A stretch of DNA of 64,000 nt from Nostocoides_A vanveenii (GTDB lineage: Bacteria; Actinomycetota; Actinomycetes; Actinomycetales; Dermatophilaceae): contig NZ_BAAAPN010000011.1 in assembly GCF_039531165.1 (NCBI RefSeq), positions 1-64,000 of the forward strand. Reading direction: 5' to 3'. The notes beneath the pieces were generated by a model that was not told the DNA's origin, did no database searches, and saw nothing but the letters and a program-made list of their open reading frames with translations. Both the position numbers and the translations under genes were made by a program. Positions 17,797-26,554 of the stretch are shown piece by piece (position 1 is the first letter of the stretch; each line of letters begins with the position of its first letter).

Positions 17797-18456
17797 TCAG
17801 CTTGTCGGTGCGGGCGCCGGGCGGCCCGTCAGGGCCAGCGCGCAGGCGAGGAGGATCATCATCACGCCGCCGGCGGCGTTCATCCGGGCCAGACGGCCGG
17901 GCGAGTTGGCGAGCCAGTCGCGGGCCCGGCCGGCGAGCACCGCCACGATGCTGTCGCTGGCCACCGCGACGGCAAAGAAGGTCAGCCCGAGGATCACGAG
18001 TTGCATCCAGACCGGCCCATGGCCGGTCGTGACGAACTGCGGGAGGAGCGCGACGAAGAAGACGATCGTCTTGGGGTTGGTCGCGCCCACCAGGAAGCCG
18101 TCCCGCAAAGCATGCGCGGCGTGCCGCTGCGGCCGGGTATCCATCTCTCGCAAGGCTCTTGACGCGGCATCGCGGTGCCGGATCGTGGAGATCCCGAGAT
18201 AGACCAGATAGAGCGCGCCGACCGCCTTGACCACCGCATACGCCGTGGCGCTCGATGCGACCACCGGCCCGAGGCCCGCGGCGATGAGCAGGATCTGCGT
18301 CAGGATGCCGGTGGCATTGCCGAGCACACTCAGCAGCGCCTCACGGCGACCGGCCGAGATGGCGCGGCCGATCACGAAGAGCAGGCTGGGCCCGGGGATC
18401 GCGGCGAGGACGATGCTCGCGACGAGAAACGCAAGCCAGCGCGACGGGTCAGGCAC
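17797..18456 (-). CDS. LysE/RhtB-family amino-acid exporter
   Basis: A membrane permease of 219 residues with about six hydrophobic segments. The N-terminus LVASIVLAAIPGPSLLFVIG carries the PGP motif of the LysE family, and GFLVGATNPKTIVFFVALLP is the second conserved block with NPK. Members export lysine, threonine, homoserine or related compounds; the substrate here is unknown. The GTG at 18456 overlaps the end of the DinB-like gene by 8 bases, so the two are translated together. The much longer open frame upstream is a shadow of the DinB gene. Confidence 0.92.
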   Translation of the reverse strand: MPDPSRWLAFLVASIVLAAIPGPSLLFVIGRAISAGRREALLSVLGNATGILTQILLIAAGLGPVVASSATAYAVVKAVGALYLVYLGISTIRHRDAASRALREMDTRPQRHAAHALRDGFLVGATNPKTIVFFVALLPQFVTTGHGPVWMQLVILGLTFFAVAVASDSIVAVLAGRARDWLANSPGRLARMNAAGGVMMILLACALALTGRPAPAPTS

Positions 18457-18988
18457 GGACGTCCCAGAGGTGATGCACGAGGTCGTGGACGAGGTAGGTC
18501 CCCAAGGTCGCGACCGTGAACGAGGACCCATTGCTGCGCAGACCGGGACGCGACCACGCATCGTCGGGGACGCCGGCATACCGGGCGCTGAGCGGGTCCG
18601 ACGCGGCGGCGATCTCGTCGGCGACGAGGGCCGGGTCGAGCTGCCAATAGCGCCCGTCGAGGGCGGCTTGGTCCTGATCCCAGTTGGCGAAGTGCGGATC
18701 ATCCTGCGTGAGCACCGCATCGACGCGGCCGAGGAAGACCCGGCAGACATCCCGCACGTGCGCGCCATATTCCAGCGCCGACCACGTCGTCGGGGCCGGG
18801 CGATCACGCACGTCCGGCCGCAACAGCACCGCCTGCCAGGGCCGGGTCGCCTGTGCCACAGCCGCGGCGATGTCACCCGGCGCGATTGCCGAAGGATCGA
18901 AACCGCAGTCCGGGCAGACGCGATCGAGGGTCCAGGTCCAGTCCTTCTCGTCGGGCGGCGGGGTGATGGGGGTGCTCACACGCACCAT
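18449..18988 (-). CDS. DinB-like fold protein
   Basis: A 179-residue protein of the DinB/mycothiol-dependent superfamily, four-helix bundles that often bind a metal through three histidines. The segment CPDCGFDPSAIAPGD near residue 25 and TTWSALEYGAHVRDVCRVFL match the DinB_2 type seen in actinobacteria. The C-terminal TYLVHDLVHHLWDVRA has the expected histidine-rich helix. The start is taken at ATG 18988 (MVRVSTPITPPP); GTG codons one and three codons later are alternatives. It is translationally coupled to the LysE exporter, which suggests a shared but unknown role, perhaps detoxification. Confidence 0.8.
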   Translation of the reverse strand: MVRVSTPITPPPDEKDWTWTLDRVCPDCGFDPSAIAPGDIAAAVAQATRPWQAVLLRPDVRDRPAPTTWSALEYGAHVRDVCRVFLGRVDAVLTQDDPHFANWDQDQAALDGRYWQLDPALVADEIAAASDPLSARYAGVPDDAWSRPGLRSNGSSFTVATLGTYLVHDLVHHLWDVRA

Positions 18989-19031
18989 GCTGACGTATGC
19001 CGGCGCCCGCGCGCTGGTAGTTTCATCCTCC

Positions 19032-20321
19032 GTGCCTCCTGCCGCCTGGTTGGCGATCGCTCTGCTGGTCTTCGCCGTGCTCTTCGCCGTCGCGCTGTGG
19101 CTCGGCCTCCAACCCGCCCCGGAGCGGCACGCCGCGCGTCCGCACCGGGACCGGTTCCGCCGCGAACCGGAACCGCCGAAGCGCAAGCGGATGGCGGTGA
19201 TCGTCAACCCGACCAAATTCGACGACCTGACCGCTGTGCGTGACCGCCTCGCGGCTGCGGCCGCGGCGCTGGACTGGGATCCGCCGCTGATCCTGGAGAC
19301 AACCATCGAGGACCCGGGCTACGGTCAGGCCCGCGCCGCCCTGGCCGAGAGCGTCGACGTGGTCGCTCCGCTCGGCGGAGACGGGACGGTACGGATGGTG
19401 GCGAGCGCCCTGGTGGGCACGTCCACGCCGCTGGGCCTGCTGCCGGCGGGGACGGGCAATCTGTTGGCGCGAAATCTCGAGTTGCCCGTGACCGACCTGG
19501 CCGAGGCTGTCCGGTTGGCGTGCACCGGGCGCAACCGCCCGATCGACGTGGGCTTCGTTGCGCTGCAGGAGGAACCGCTAGGCACGGGCGGCCACATTCC
19601 CGCATCTGGGGAGGACCAGACGGCGCCCCATGACCCCGCTGGTGCGGACGGCGGCACAGCAGCGGGCGGAGCAGCGGGCGGAGCAGCAGCGGCTCGCCCC
19701 ACGGCGGGCGCAGCAGCGGCTCGCCCCACGGCGGGTGGGCCAGTGGCTCGCCCCACGGCGGGTGGCGGAGCAGCGGGCGGCGCGGCGGACGACGGCGAGG
19801 CGGCCGGCCGGCATACCGGCGAGCAGCCGTTCCTGGTGATGGCCGGGATCGGCCTGGACGCAACGATCATGTCTGACACCACCGAGGCGGCCAAGGCGAA
19901 GCTTGGCTGGTCGGCCTATGTCGCGACCGGCTTGCGCAACTTCCTCGGGCCGCGGCTGAAGGCGCACGTCAGCGTCGACGGCGGGCCGGCGCAGGCTGTC
20001 CATGCGAGCACCATCCTGATCGGCAATGTCGGCCGGATCACCGGCGGCATCAACCTGATGCCCGAGGCCGAGGTCGACGACGGCATCCTCGACTGCGTCG
20101 TGCTGGCACCCAAGGGCTTGCCCGGCTGGGTCAATGTCACGGCCCGGGTCATGACCAAGAACCGCGGCGAGCGCACCGAGCAGATCCACCGCTACTCCGG
20201 CCGGTCCTTCGAGGTGACGACGGAGGTTGAGCAGCCCGTGCAACTGGATGGGGATGTGGTCGGGGCGACCCGGCGCCTGACCGTCCGCGTCGCACCCGGC
20301 GCACTCCTGGTCCGCACCTGA
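19032..20321 (+). CDS. Diacylglycerol/lipid kinase-family protein with a repeat insertion
   Basis: A 429-residue protein with one N-terminal membrane helix (WLAIALLVFAVLFAVALWLG) and a lipid kinase catalytic domain. NPTKFDDL starts the nucleotide-binding fold, APLGGDGTVRMVASAL (about residue 115) is the catalytic GGDGT motif, and GLLPAGTGNLLARNL follows. The C-terminal domain has PFLVMAGIGLDATIM and LDGDVVGATRRLTV. Members phosphorylate diacylglycerol, sphingosine or similar lipids. Between IDVGFVAL and the PFLVMAG strand, about 70 residues of Ala/Gly/Pro/Thr-rich repeats are inserted, encoded by a 27-bp tandem repeat. The GTG start is chosen because the membrane helix follows directly. Confidence 0.88.
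   Translation: MPPAAWLAIALLVFAVLFAVALWLGLQPAPERHAARPHRDRFRREPEPPKRKRMAVIVNPTKFDDLTAVRDRLAAAAAALDWDPPLILETTIEDPGYGQARAALAESVDVVAPLGGDGTVRMVASALVGTSTPLGLLPAGTGNLLARNLELPVTDLAEAVRLACTGRNRPIDVGFVALQEEPLGTGGHIPASGEDQTAPHDPAGADGGTAAGGAAGGAAAARPTAGAAAARPTAGGPVARPTAGGGAAGGAADDGEAAGRHTGEQPFLVMAGIGLDATIMSDTTEAAKAKLGWSAYVATGLRNFLGPRLKAHVSVDGGPAQAVHASTILIGNVGRITGGINLMPEAEVDDGILDCVVLAPKGLPGWVNVTARVMTKNRGERTEQIHRYSGRSFEVTTEVEQPVQLDGDVVGATRRLTVRVAPGALLVRT
19691..19762. repeat. 27-bp tandem repeat within the lipid kinase gene
   Basis: The 18-mer GGCTCGCCCCACGGCGGG recurs at 19691, 19718 and 19745, a period of 27 bp (nine codons, ARPTAG plus three). The spacers differ slightly. The array keeps the reading frame, so copy-number change would lengthen or shorten a surface loop without breaking the gene. 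Confidence 0.85.
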
Positions 20322-20413
20322 TCAACCCGTGCCGGTTCGGGTGCGGAACGGGGTGCCCAGCGAAGGATCGACGTTGGGTGCCAGCTCGACGTGGGCGAAC
20401 GTCGCGGGGTGCC

Positions 20414-21841
20414 TCAGCTCGGCTCGCGCCAGCGCCGTTCGAAGGGCAGGCGCCAGCCGAAGGGCGAGATCAACTGGTGGATCTGGTTCGGGCCCCAGGA
20501 TCCCTGGTCGTAGGGCCGCACGATCGGCGGGTTGTCCAGCAGCGGTTGGCTGATTTCCCACAACCGCTCCACGCCATTGGCCGACGTGAACAGCGTGGAG
20601 TCGCCGCGCGCCGCGTCATAGATCAACCGCTCGTAGGCCTCGAGGACCGACCCAGCCCAGGTCGTGTCCTTCATCGCGAACTGCATGGAGAGCTTGTCCA
20701 ACCGATAGCCGGGGCCGGGGCGCTTGCCATAGAAGGACAACGACATTCGCGGTTGGTCGGACAGGTCGAAGGTCAGGTGGTCGGGGCCGTGGTCGCCCAC
20801 TCCGGAGCCGCCCGGGAACATCGATCGCGGCGGCTCCTTGAACGCGATCGAGATGATGCGCGCGCCCTCGGCCATCCGCTTGCCGGTGCGCAGATAGAAG
20901 GGCACGCCGGCCCAGCGCCAGTTGTCGATATAGCACTTCAGCGCCACGAACGTCTCGGTCTCGGAGTCGGGCGCGACGCCCGGTTCGCCCCGGTAGCCGA
21001 CATACTGGCCGCGCACGACATTCGCCGGCTCGATCGGCGACATCGAGCGGAAGACCTTAGTCTTCTCGCGGTTGATGGCCGCCGGCTCCAGGGCCGTCGG
21101 CGGCTCCATCGCGGTGAAGGCGAGCACCTGGAAGAGGTGGGTGACGACCATGTCGCGGTAGGCGCCGGTCGTCTCGTAGAAGTTGGCGCGCTGGGTCAGG
21201 CCGAGCGTCTCGGGGACGTCGATCTGAATGTGGTCGATATTGTTCCGGTGCCAGATCGGCTCGAAGAGCCCATTGGCGAAGCGGAAGGCCAGGATGTTCT
21301 GGGCCGCCTCCTTGCCCAAGAAGTGGTCGATCCGGAAGATCTGCGCCTCGTCGAAGACTTCGTGCAACTGGGCGTTGAGTCTGCGGGAGGACTCGTAGTC
21401 GGTGCCGAACGGCTTCTCCATGATGATGCGCGAGCGCTCGACCAAGCCTGCCGCGCCGATCATGTTGACGGCGGCGAGCGCGGCCTTGGGCGGCACCGAC
21501 AAGTAGTGCAGGCGCAACTCGTTGTCACCGGGGAGTTCCTCCTCCGAGCGCAGCACCGCATCGCGCAGCCCCTCGGGGCCGGCGGCGAGCGGGACATAGT
21601 CGATGCGCTTGGCGAACGCCTGCCAGTCCTCGTCTTTCAGGGTGCGCGTGCTGTGCTCCCGGATGGCTGCCAGCGCCAGGTCACGGAAATCGTCGACCGA
21701 CATATCGTCCAGCGAGGTCCCGACGACGCGCATGTCGAGGAGCAACTTGCTCTGGAAGAGATGGAGCAGCCCGGGGATGAGCTTGCGCTTGGCGAGATCG
21801 CCGGTGGCGCCGAACAGAATGACGGTCAGCGGAGCAGCCAT
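20414..21841 (-). CDS. zwf: Glucose-6-phosphate 1-dehydrogenase
   Basis: First enzyme of the oxidative pentose phosphate pathway; it oxidises glucose-6-phosphate with NADP+. At 475 residues it has normal length. The N-terminal dinucleotide site is VILFGATGDLAKRKLIPGLL, and RIDHFLGKEAAQNILAFRFA carries the active-site DH.LGKE block. The start is ATG 21841 (MAAPLTVILFG); a GTG two codons upstream is an alternative. Transcription diverges from the patatin-like gene and converges with the lipid kinase gene across 92 bases. Confidence 0.95.
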   Translation of the reverse strand: MAAPLTVILFGATGDLAKRKLIPGLLHLFQSKLLLDMRVVGTSLDDMSVDDFRDLALAAIREHSTRTLKDEDWQAFAKRIDYVPLAAGPEGLRDAVLRSEEELPGDNELRLHYLSVPPKAALAAVNMIGAAGLVERSRIIMEKPFGTDYESSRRLNAQLHEVFDEAQIFRIDHFLGKEAAQNILAFRFANGLFEPIWHRNNIDHIQIDVPETLGLTQRANFYETTGAYRDMVVTHLFQVLAFTAMEPPTALEPAAINREKTKVFRSMSPIEPANVVRGQYVGYRGEPGVAPDSETETFVALKCYIDNWRWAGVPFYLRTGKRMAEGARIISIAFKEPPRSMFPGGSGVGDHGPDHLTFDLSDQPRMSLSFYGKRPGPGYRLDKLSMQFAMKDTTWAGSVLEAYERLIYDAARGDSTLFTSANGVERLWEISQPLLDNPPIVRPYDQGSWGPNQIHQLISPFGWRLPFERRWREPS

Positions 21842-21934
21842 TCCCACATCTAAGCGGTCCGGGCGGTCATTTCGCTACGGCTGGCACGGCATACGGGCAA
21901 CTGCGGCGCGGCCCCGGAGCCTAGGGTGGGTCCG

Positions 21935-22762
21935 GTGAGCCCCCACGTCGCCTTCGTCCTCGGCGGTGGCGGCGTGCTCGGCGCCTCCCAGGTCGGTATG
22001 GCGCGTGCGCTTGCCGAGGCCAGCGTGCGCCCCGACCTTGTCCTCGGGACGAGCATCGGGGCGCTCAATGGCGCCTTTCTGGCCGCGAGTCCCGATGTCG
22101 CCGGCGCCGCCCGCCTCGAAGACGTATGGCGCAAGGTGACCCGAGAGGGCCTGTTCACGCAGCGCCCGGTGCGGCAGGTGGCCGGTATCGCACGACACCC
22201 CACCCACGTCCTGACGCATGCCGCGCTCACAACGTTGATGGAGCGCTATTTGCCGGCGACGTGTTTTGCCGACCTCGAGGTGCCCTTCCAGTGCGTCGCC
22301 GCGCAGATCGAGGGGGCCCGGGCGGTGTGGTTCGATCACGGCCCGGTGGTTCCCCCGGTGCTGGCATCGTGCTCGGTGCCCGGGCTCTTCCCGCCCGTGC
22401 GGATCGAGGGCGCGCACTATCTCGACGGCGGGCTGGTGCACTCCATCCCCGTCGGGCGGGCCGTGGAGATGGGCGCCACCGAGATCTATGTGCTGCAGGT
22501 CGGGCGAGTCGAGCAGCCGCTGTCTGTGCCGACGCGGGCCTGGGAGGTCGCGCAGGTGGCCTTCGAGATCTCCCGGCGGCATCGTTTCGTCGACGAGATC
22601 GACGCAGTGCCGGAGTCGGTGACCCTGCACGTCCTGCCGACCGGATCCTCGAACGCCCCGACGATCGCCTTGGCCCAGGCTCGGCGCGGGCGGATGAACG
22701 ACCGGATGGAGGCGGCGTATGCCGCGACCACGGCCTACCTGCAGGGCCGGGAGGAGGGATGA
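21935..22762 (+). CDS. Patatin-like phospholipase
   Basis: A 275-residue serine hydrolase of the bacterial patatin family. The oxyanion loop is VLGGGGVLGASQVG. The nucleophile elbow LGTSIGAL holds Ser40, and the catalytic aspartate is Asp164 in HYLDGGLVHS. Such enzymes release fatty acids from membrane lipids. The next gene, a phospholipid acyltransferase homologue, overlaps by four bases (ATGA), which suggests coordinated acyl removal and addition. The start is GTG 21935; GTG 21926 in the same frame is an alternative. Confidence 0.9.
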   Translation: MSPHVAFVLGGGGVLGASQVGMARALAEASVRPDLVLGTSIGALNGAFLAASPDVAGAARLEDVWRKVTREGLFTQRPVRQVAGIARHPTHVLTHAALTTLMERYLPATCFADLEVPFQCVAAQIEGARAVWFDHGPVVPPVLASCSVPGLFPPVRIEGAHYLDGGLVHSIPVGRAVEMGATEIYVLQVGRVEQPLSVPTRAWEVAQVAFEISRRHRFVDEIDAVPESVTLHVLPTGSSNAPTIALAQARRGRMNDRMEAAYAATTAYLQGREEG

Positions 22763-23748
22763 AGGGCATCGGGGCGCCACCGAGGATCGTGCGCTGGCTG
22801 CTGCGGTTGCTGTGGCCGGTGATCGCGATCGTCGTGACGGTGATCTGCGTGCCGCTGCTGCCGGTCGCGGCCCTGCTGTCCCTGGTGGATCGGCGGGCGC
22901 GGCTCTTCCGGGCGGTCGGGCTGATTCTGATCACCGTCTGGCTCGACCTTCAGCTGCACCTCGGTTGCTGGCGGCTGTGGCTGACCGAGCGCGGCTCGCC
23001 GACCTGGCACGGAGATCACGAGAAGCTGCTCGTCGACGTGCTCGACACGGTGCTGCGCGTGGGCCGCAAGTGGGTCAACTTCGAGGTCGTGCTCGACAAC
23101 ACCATGGACTTCGGCGAGCCTGACCGGCCGCTGCTGGCCTTTGCGCGACACGCGGGGCCTGCCGACTCGCTGGCCGTCGCCTGGTTGCTGTCACGCACCG
23201 CGGGGCGGCTGCCGCGGATCGTGCTCGCCGACGCGCTGCGCTGGGATCCCGGGATCGACCTGATCCTGACGCGGCTCGGGTCGTCCTTCGTACCGTCGCT
23301 GTCCGGGGCGGGCGACGACCGGCTGACCGGAGTGCGGCGACTGGCCGATTCGCTGGCGCCGAAGGATGCCCTGCTGATCTTTCCCGAGGGCGAGAACTGG
23401 ACGCCGGAGCGCCGGGCCCGGCTGATCGACCGCCTGCGCGAGCGTGGCCAGGCCGCGCGGCTACGCCAGGCCGAGGGGCTGCGGCGGGTGCTCCCACCCA
23501 AGACCAACGGCGTCATTGCCACGTTGACGGCGCGCCCGGACGCCGATGTCATGGTCATCGCCCATGCCGGGCTCGGCAACCTGACCGGGCCGCGCGCGCT
23601 CTATGACGCGATCCCCTTCGATCGCCCCTTCCTCGTGCACACCTGGACGTATGCGGCGTCCACCGTCCCCCGCGAGCCCGAGGCCATCGGGGCCTGGCTG
23701 GCCGACCGCTGGGCCGAAATCGACGCCTGGGTCTCCGCCCACGAGTGA
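22759..23748 (+). CDS. 1-acylglycerol-3-phosphate acyltransferase-like protein
   Basis: A 329-residue protein with two N-terminal hydrophobic segments (WPVIAIVVTVICVPLLPVAA and RAVGLILITVWLDLQ) and a PlsC-type catalytic domain. The HX4D motif is His131-Asp136 in FARHAGPADSLAV, and the substrate-binding motif is LLIFPEGENWTPER. It transfers acyl groups to lyso-lipids at the membrane. The start codon overlaps the patatin stop (ATGA), so the pair forms an operon for lipid remodelling. The precise acceptor is unknown. Confidence 0.88.
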   Translation: MKGIGAPPRIVRWLLRLLWPVIAIVVTVICVPLLPVAALLSLVDRRARLFRAVGLILITVWLDLQLHLGCWRLWLTERGSPTWHGDHEKLLVDVLDTVLRVGRKWVNFEVVLDNTMDFGEPDRPLLAFARHAGPADSLAVAWLLSRTAGRLPRIVLADALRWDPGIDLILTRLGSSFVPSLSGAGDDRLTGVRRLADSLAPKDALLIFPEGENWTPERRARLIDRLRERGQAARLRQAEGLRRVLPPKTNGVIATLTARPDADVMVIAHAGLGNLTGPRALYDAIPFDRPFLVHTWTYAASTVPREPEAIGAWLADRWAEIDAWVSAHE

Positions 23749-23793
23749 GCGCCCGCCCGCCATTCCTAAACTCTGCTAGCAGCAGTCAGGGCT

Positions 23794-23821
23794 CCTCCAG
23801 CAGGGTAGACCTTGCTGGAGG
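23794..23821. repeat. Left outer hairpin of the insertion sequence
   Basis: CCTCCAGCA and TGCTGGAGG form a perfect 9-bp stem with a 10-base loop (GGGTAGACCT), four bases outside the left core inverted repeat. It could block read-through transcription into the transposase or bind it. Confidence 0.7.
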
Positions 23822-23824
23822 TCA

Positions 23825-23848
23825 CCTAAGCCTCGATCCGTGGATTGG
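23825..23848. repeat. Left core inverted repeat of the insertion sequence
   Basis: CCTAAGCCTCGATCCGTGGA, continuing TTGG, matches the reverse complement of 25497-25520 with one difference in the first 21 bases. The stretch from here to the transposase stop (23980) is unusually G- and T-rich and holds no gene. Confidence 0.85.
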
Positions 23849-23979
23849 CTTTTGGGTTCGGGGCGTGGGGTGGGGTGTGGGGGTCGTGCTGGGGGTGGGC
23901 AGGGGTGTGCCGCTGGTCTGCCCAGCTCTTTCACGGGGGTCTGCGGTCGGGCCTGTGGGGGGCCGGTGGGTGAAGGGGC

Positions 23980-25386
23980 TCAGGGCGTGGCTGGTGGGTC
24001 GTGGCCGAACACGCCGCGCCAGATGGTGAGCCACTGCGTGGCCCAGGGCCAGTGTTCGGGGAGGTGGAGCACGCGCCGGCGTTGAGGGCGGGCGATGCGG
24101 GCGGGGACGTTGACGATGCGGCGGCGCAGGGTTGCTCCGCGGGCGACGGCGAGGGTGCTGTCGGCGAGGGTGGCGGCGGCGCGGAGCAGGTTGTGGGTCA
24201 TCGCTGCGCAGATGGCCCAGGCGTGGTTGGCGGCGAACCGTCCCGAGGGCAGGTGGGCCAGGGGCCCGTCGATGAGGTCGGCGAAGACGGTCTCGATGAT
24301 CGCGTGCCGGCGGTGGGTCAGGTCCGCCTCGGCGAGGGGGAGGTCGCTGTTGGTCAGGAACGGGTGGTGGCGCCACACCGGGAACAGTTCATCGAGCTTG
24401 GCCTGGTCGCGGACTCGGCGCACGACCAGTCGCGCGGTCACCGGGGTGTCGGTGGTGGCGAACGCGGTGAAGGAGGTTTCGGCGACTTGCGCGTCGGAGA
24501 TCAACGCGCCGGTGTCCGGGTCGGTGACCGCGCCGGGATAGTGCACCGGTATCCAGGCGTCCTCATCGATGGCGGCGATGGCCCGGCAGACCGCGGCGTT
24601 CTTGGCCAGCACCACGGAGAAATGTGCCCCTTCCTTGACGCAGGCGGCGGTGACGGCGCTGGTGCCGTACGCGGAATCGCCGCGGACCAGGATGGCCCCG
24701 GTGGCACCGGCCGCGCGGGCGGTCCTGATCGCGTCCCGGACCATCGAGCCGGCAGCCCGTCCGGAGCCGGCGTTCCCGGCCCGCAGCCGGATCCCGGCGA
24801 TCACCGGTGCCGCGGTCTCGGTGCTGCTCGTGACCGCCAGCGGCGACAGGCCTCGCCGCAGCACCTGCTTGCCCGCGATCTTGGTGTGCCCGAAGCTGGC
24901 GCCCTGCTTGGCGTGTCCGTACACCGGCCGCAGCAGCGAGTCGATATCCACGAACGCCACCTGCTCGATCCCCGGCAGCAGATCGGTCCGGCCCGCCAGG
25001 GCAAGCAGATGGGCACGCGCAGCCGAGGCCAGCTGACTGGCGTGACCATGGGTGAACTCGCGCAGGAACTGCCCCAGCGTGGCCGGCGCATACACCTGCC
25101 CGAAGATCCGCCTCATCCCACCGGAACGGACCACCTGTAAGTCATCGATACTGTCCGCACCGGCGGCCATCCCAGCGATGATCGCAGCGACCTTCCCGCC
25201 CGGGTTCACCCCGGCCGAGGCCACCCGCGCCGGCGTCAGCGTGGCCAACGTGACCCGGTCAGTGACCAACTCCGAGAGTCCGGCCTGCTCGGCCAACGCC
25301 ATCACCGGGACCAGCCCGGCACACCAGAGGAGATGCTCATCATCGAACACCGGTACCGCCCTGGACCACACCTGCGGTAGTTTCAC
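23980..25386 (-). CDS. IS1380-family transposase
   Basis: A DDE transposase of 468 residues, full length for the family. It begins MKLPQVWSRAVPVFDDEHLL, a typical IS1380 start. Candidate catalytic acidic residues include the Asp pair in QVAFVDIDSLLRPVYGHAKQ and the Asp in ILVRGDSAYGTSA; the C-terminal part has HAIIETVFADLIDGPLAHLP with the expected E. No frameshift or stop interrupts it, so the element may still be active. Base composition resembles the host, suggesting movement among related actinobacteria. Confidence 0.92.
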   Translation of the reverse strand: MKLPQVWSRAVPVFDDEHLLWCAGLVPVMALAEQAGLSELVTDRVTLATLTPARVASAGVNPGGKVAAIIAGMAAGADSIDDLQVVRSGGMRRIFGQVYAPATLGQFLREFTHGHASQLASAARAHLLALAGRTDLLPGIEQVAFVDIDSLLRPVYGHAKQGASFGHTKIAGKQVLRRGLSPLAVTSSTETAAPVIAGIRLRAGNAGSGRAAGSMVRDAIRTARAAGATGAILVRGDSAYGTSAVTAACVKEGAHFSVVLAKNAAVCRAIAAIDEDAWIPVHYPGAVTDPDTGALISDAQVAETSFTAFATTDTPVTARLVVRRVRDQAKLDELFPVWRHHPFLTNSDLPLAEADLTHRRHAIIETVFADLIDGPLAHLPSGRFAANHAWAICAAMTHNLLRAAATLADSTLAVARGATLRRRIVNVPARIARPQRRRVLHLPEHWPWATQWLTIWRGVFGHDPPATP

Positions 25387-25496
25387 TTCCAGTGCCTTCT
25401 GTGCGCGGACCGAATCAGGACTTCAACTACCCCGATTCTCCCGCCACAGAAGGCATTCCACGATCAGACCCGCCGCCCCCACCCCAAACAACCCGA

Positions 25497-25520
25497 TCCA
25501 TCCACGGATCGAGGTTTAGG
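25497..25520. repeat. Right core inverted repeat of the insertion sequence
   Basis: The reverse complement reads CCTAAACCTCGATCCGTGGA then TGGA, the partner of 23825-23848. Confidence 0.85.
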
Positions 25521-25525
25521 TGTCG

Positions 25526-25581
25526 TCCAGCAGGGTCTACTCCTGCTGGAGGAGCCCGAACCTGTGCTAGAGCAGAGGTTC
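25526..25581. repeat. Right outer hairpins of the insertion sequence
   Basis: Two hairpins lie outside the right core repeat. TCCAGCAGG/CCTGCTGGA (25526-25550) mirrors the left hairpin. GAACCTGTGCT/AGCAGAGGTTC (25558-25581, one mismatch) is a near copy of the palindrome in cydDC at 5400-5419. Confidence 0.7.
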
Positions 25582-25740
25582 GGCACGCCGGACGTATGCA
25601 GCGGATCACGCCCGCAACCACCTCGCCGAGGCGTGTCCTTCCCCGCCAGGGACCGATCGGCCCCGCAGACTGGAACCCGAAACCCGCCACCCGACGGCCG
25701 GCGGCCTCGAATGGCCCGGCCACCGAAAGGGCCCAGCCTC

Positions 25741-26520
25741 GTGCCACCACGCAAGCGCGCCAGCGCCACGATCATCGCCCTCGCGAACCAGAAGGGCGGT
25801 GTCGCCAAGACCACCTCGGTCGCCTCGCTCGGTGCCGCCTTCGCCGAGCTCGGCAAGCGCGTCCTCCTCGTCGACCTCGACCCGCAGGCCTGCCTGACGT
25901 TCAGCCTGGGCATCGACCCCGAATCCGTCGAGGCGTCCATCCACGACGTCCTCATCGGCGCTCGTGCGCTGAACGAGGTCGTCGTGAGCGCCGCCGACGG
26001 CGTCGACCTGGTGCCGAGTTCGATCGAACTCGCGGGCACCGAAGCCGTCTTGCTGGGCCGTCCCGGCCGGGAATACGTCCTGCAGGAGGCGCTCGCGAAG
26101 GCGGCCACGGCATACGACTTGATCCTGCTGGACTGCTCACCGAGCCTGGGCGTGCTCACCCTGAACGCGCTGACGGCCGCGCGCGGCCTGATCATCCCGA
26201 TGCCCTGCGAGATGCTCGGCCATCGCGGCGTCGGCCAGCTTCTGGACACCGTCCGGGATGTCAAACGCATCCTCAACAAGAAGCTGACCGTCATCGGTGT
26301 GCTGCCGACCATGTTCGACTCGCGCAGCGCCCACCAACAGGACGTCCTCGCCGATGTCGGAGAGCGCTACGGGCTGACCGTGCTCAGCCCGCCGATCCCG
26401 CGCACGGTCCGGTTCGCCGAGGCCCCGGCCGTGGGCCGTTCAATCCTCGCCACCGCCCGCTCCAGCAAGGGCGCCCAGGCCTACCGCGCGGTCGCTCAGG
26501 ACGTCCTGGCCCGCCTCTGA
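25741..26520 (+). CDS. ParA-family ATPase
   Basis: A 259-residue P-loop ATPase of the ParA/Soj class that positions DNA or protein cargo on the nucleoid. The deviant Walker A motif is LANQKGGVAKTTSVASL (about residues 13-29), VLLVDLDPQACLTFSLG is motif A', and LILLDCSPSLGVLTLNAL is the Walker B region. No parB gene lies beside it, so this is probably not the main chromosome-partition ParA. The GTG at 25741 follows GAAAGGG at a good distance; ATG 25711 is an alternative. The insertion sequence ends about 160 bases upstream and may have changed its promoter. Confidence 0.87.
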   Translation: MPPRKRASATIIALANQKGGVAKTTSVASLGAAFAELGKRVLLVDLDPQACLTFSLGIDPESVEASIHDVLIGARALNEVVVSAADGVDLVPSSIELAGTEAVLLGRPGREYVLQEALAKAATAYDLILLDCSPSLGVLTLNALTAARGLIIPMPCEMLGHRGVGQLLDTVRDVKRILNKKLTVIGVLPTMFDSRSAHQQDVLADVGERYGLTVLSPPIPRTVRFAEAPAVGRSILATARSSKGAQAYRAVAQDVLARL

Positions 26521-26554
26521 TGTGGCGCCGCGGGCGCGGGGCTAGTCTGCCCGT

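Larger units (their letters stand above)
23764..25581. mobile_element. IS1380-type insertion sequence with extended hairpin ends
   Basis: The core lies between inverted repeats at 23825-23848 and 25497-25520 and encodes one transposase on the minus strand. Outside these repeats the similarity continues: both flanks, read inward, share GGGCTCCTCCAGCAGG, a GTAGACC-containing loop, a TGCTGGA arm and CACCTAA before the core repeat. Further out both have a CTCTGCT..AGCA palindrome. The inverted ends are thus about 80-90 bp and imperfect. I cannot see a clear target duplication at either candidate boundary, so the exact ends are uncertain. Confidence 0.85.

Noticed and set aside
20322..20561. Minus-strand 79-codon frame at the zwf/lipid kinase junction ending in a natural-looking tail
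   Set aside because: Most of it overlaps zwf in another frame and no start with a ribosome site or known family is visible.
25741..26520. Main chromosome partition locus or origin region
   Set aside because: No parB, parS-like 16-mers, dnaA or gidB are near, so the ParA-like gene is treated as an orphan.
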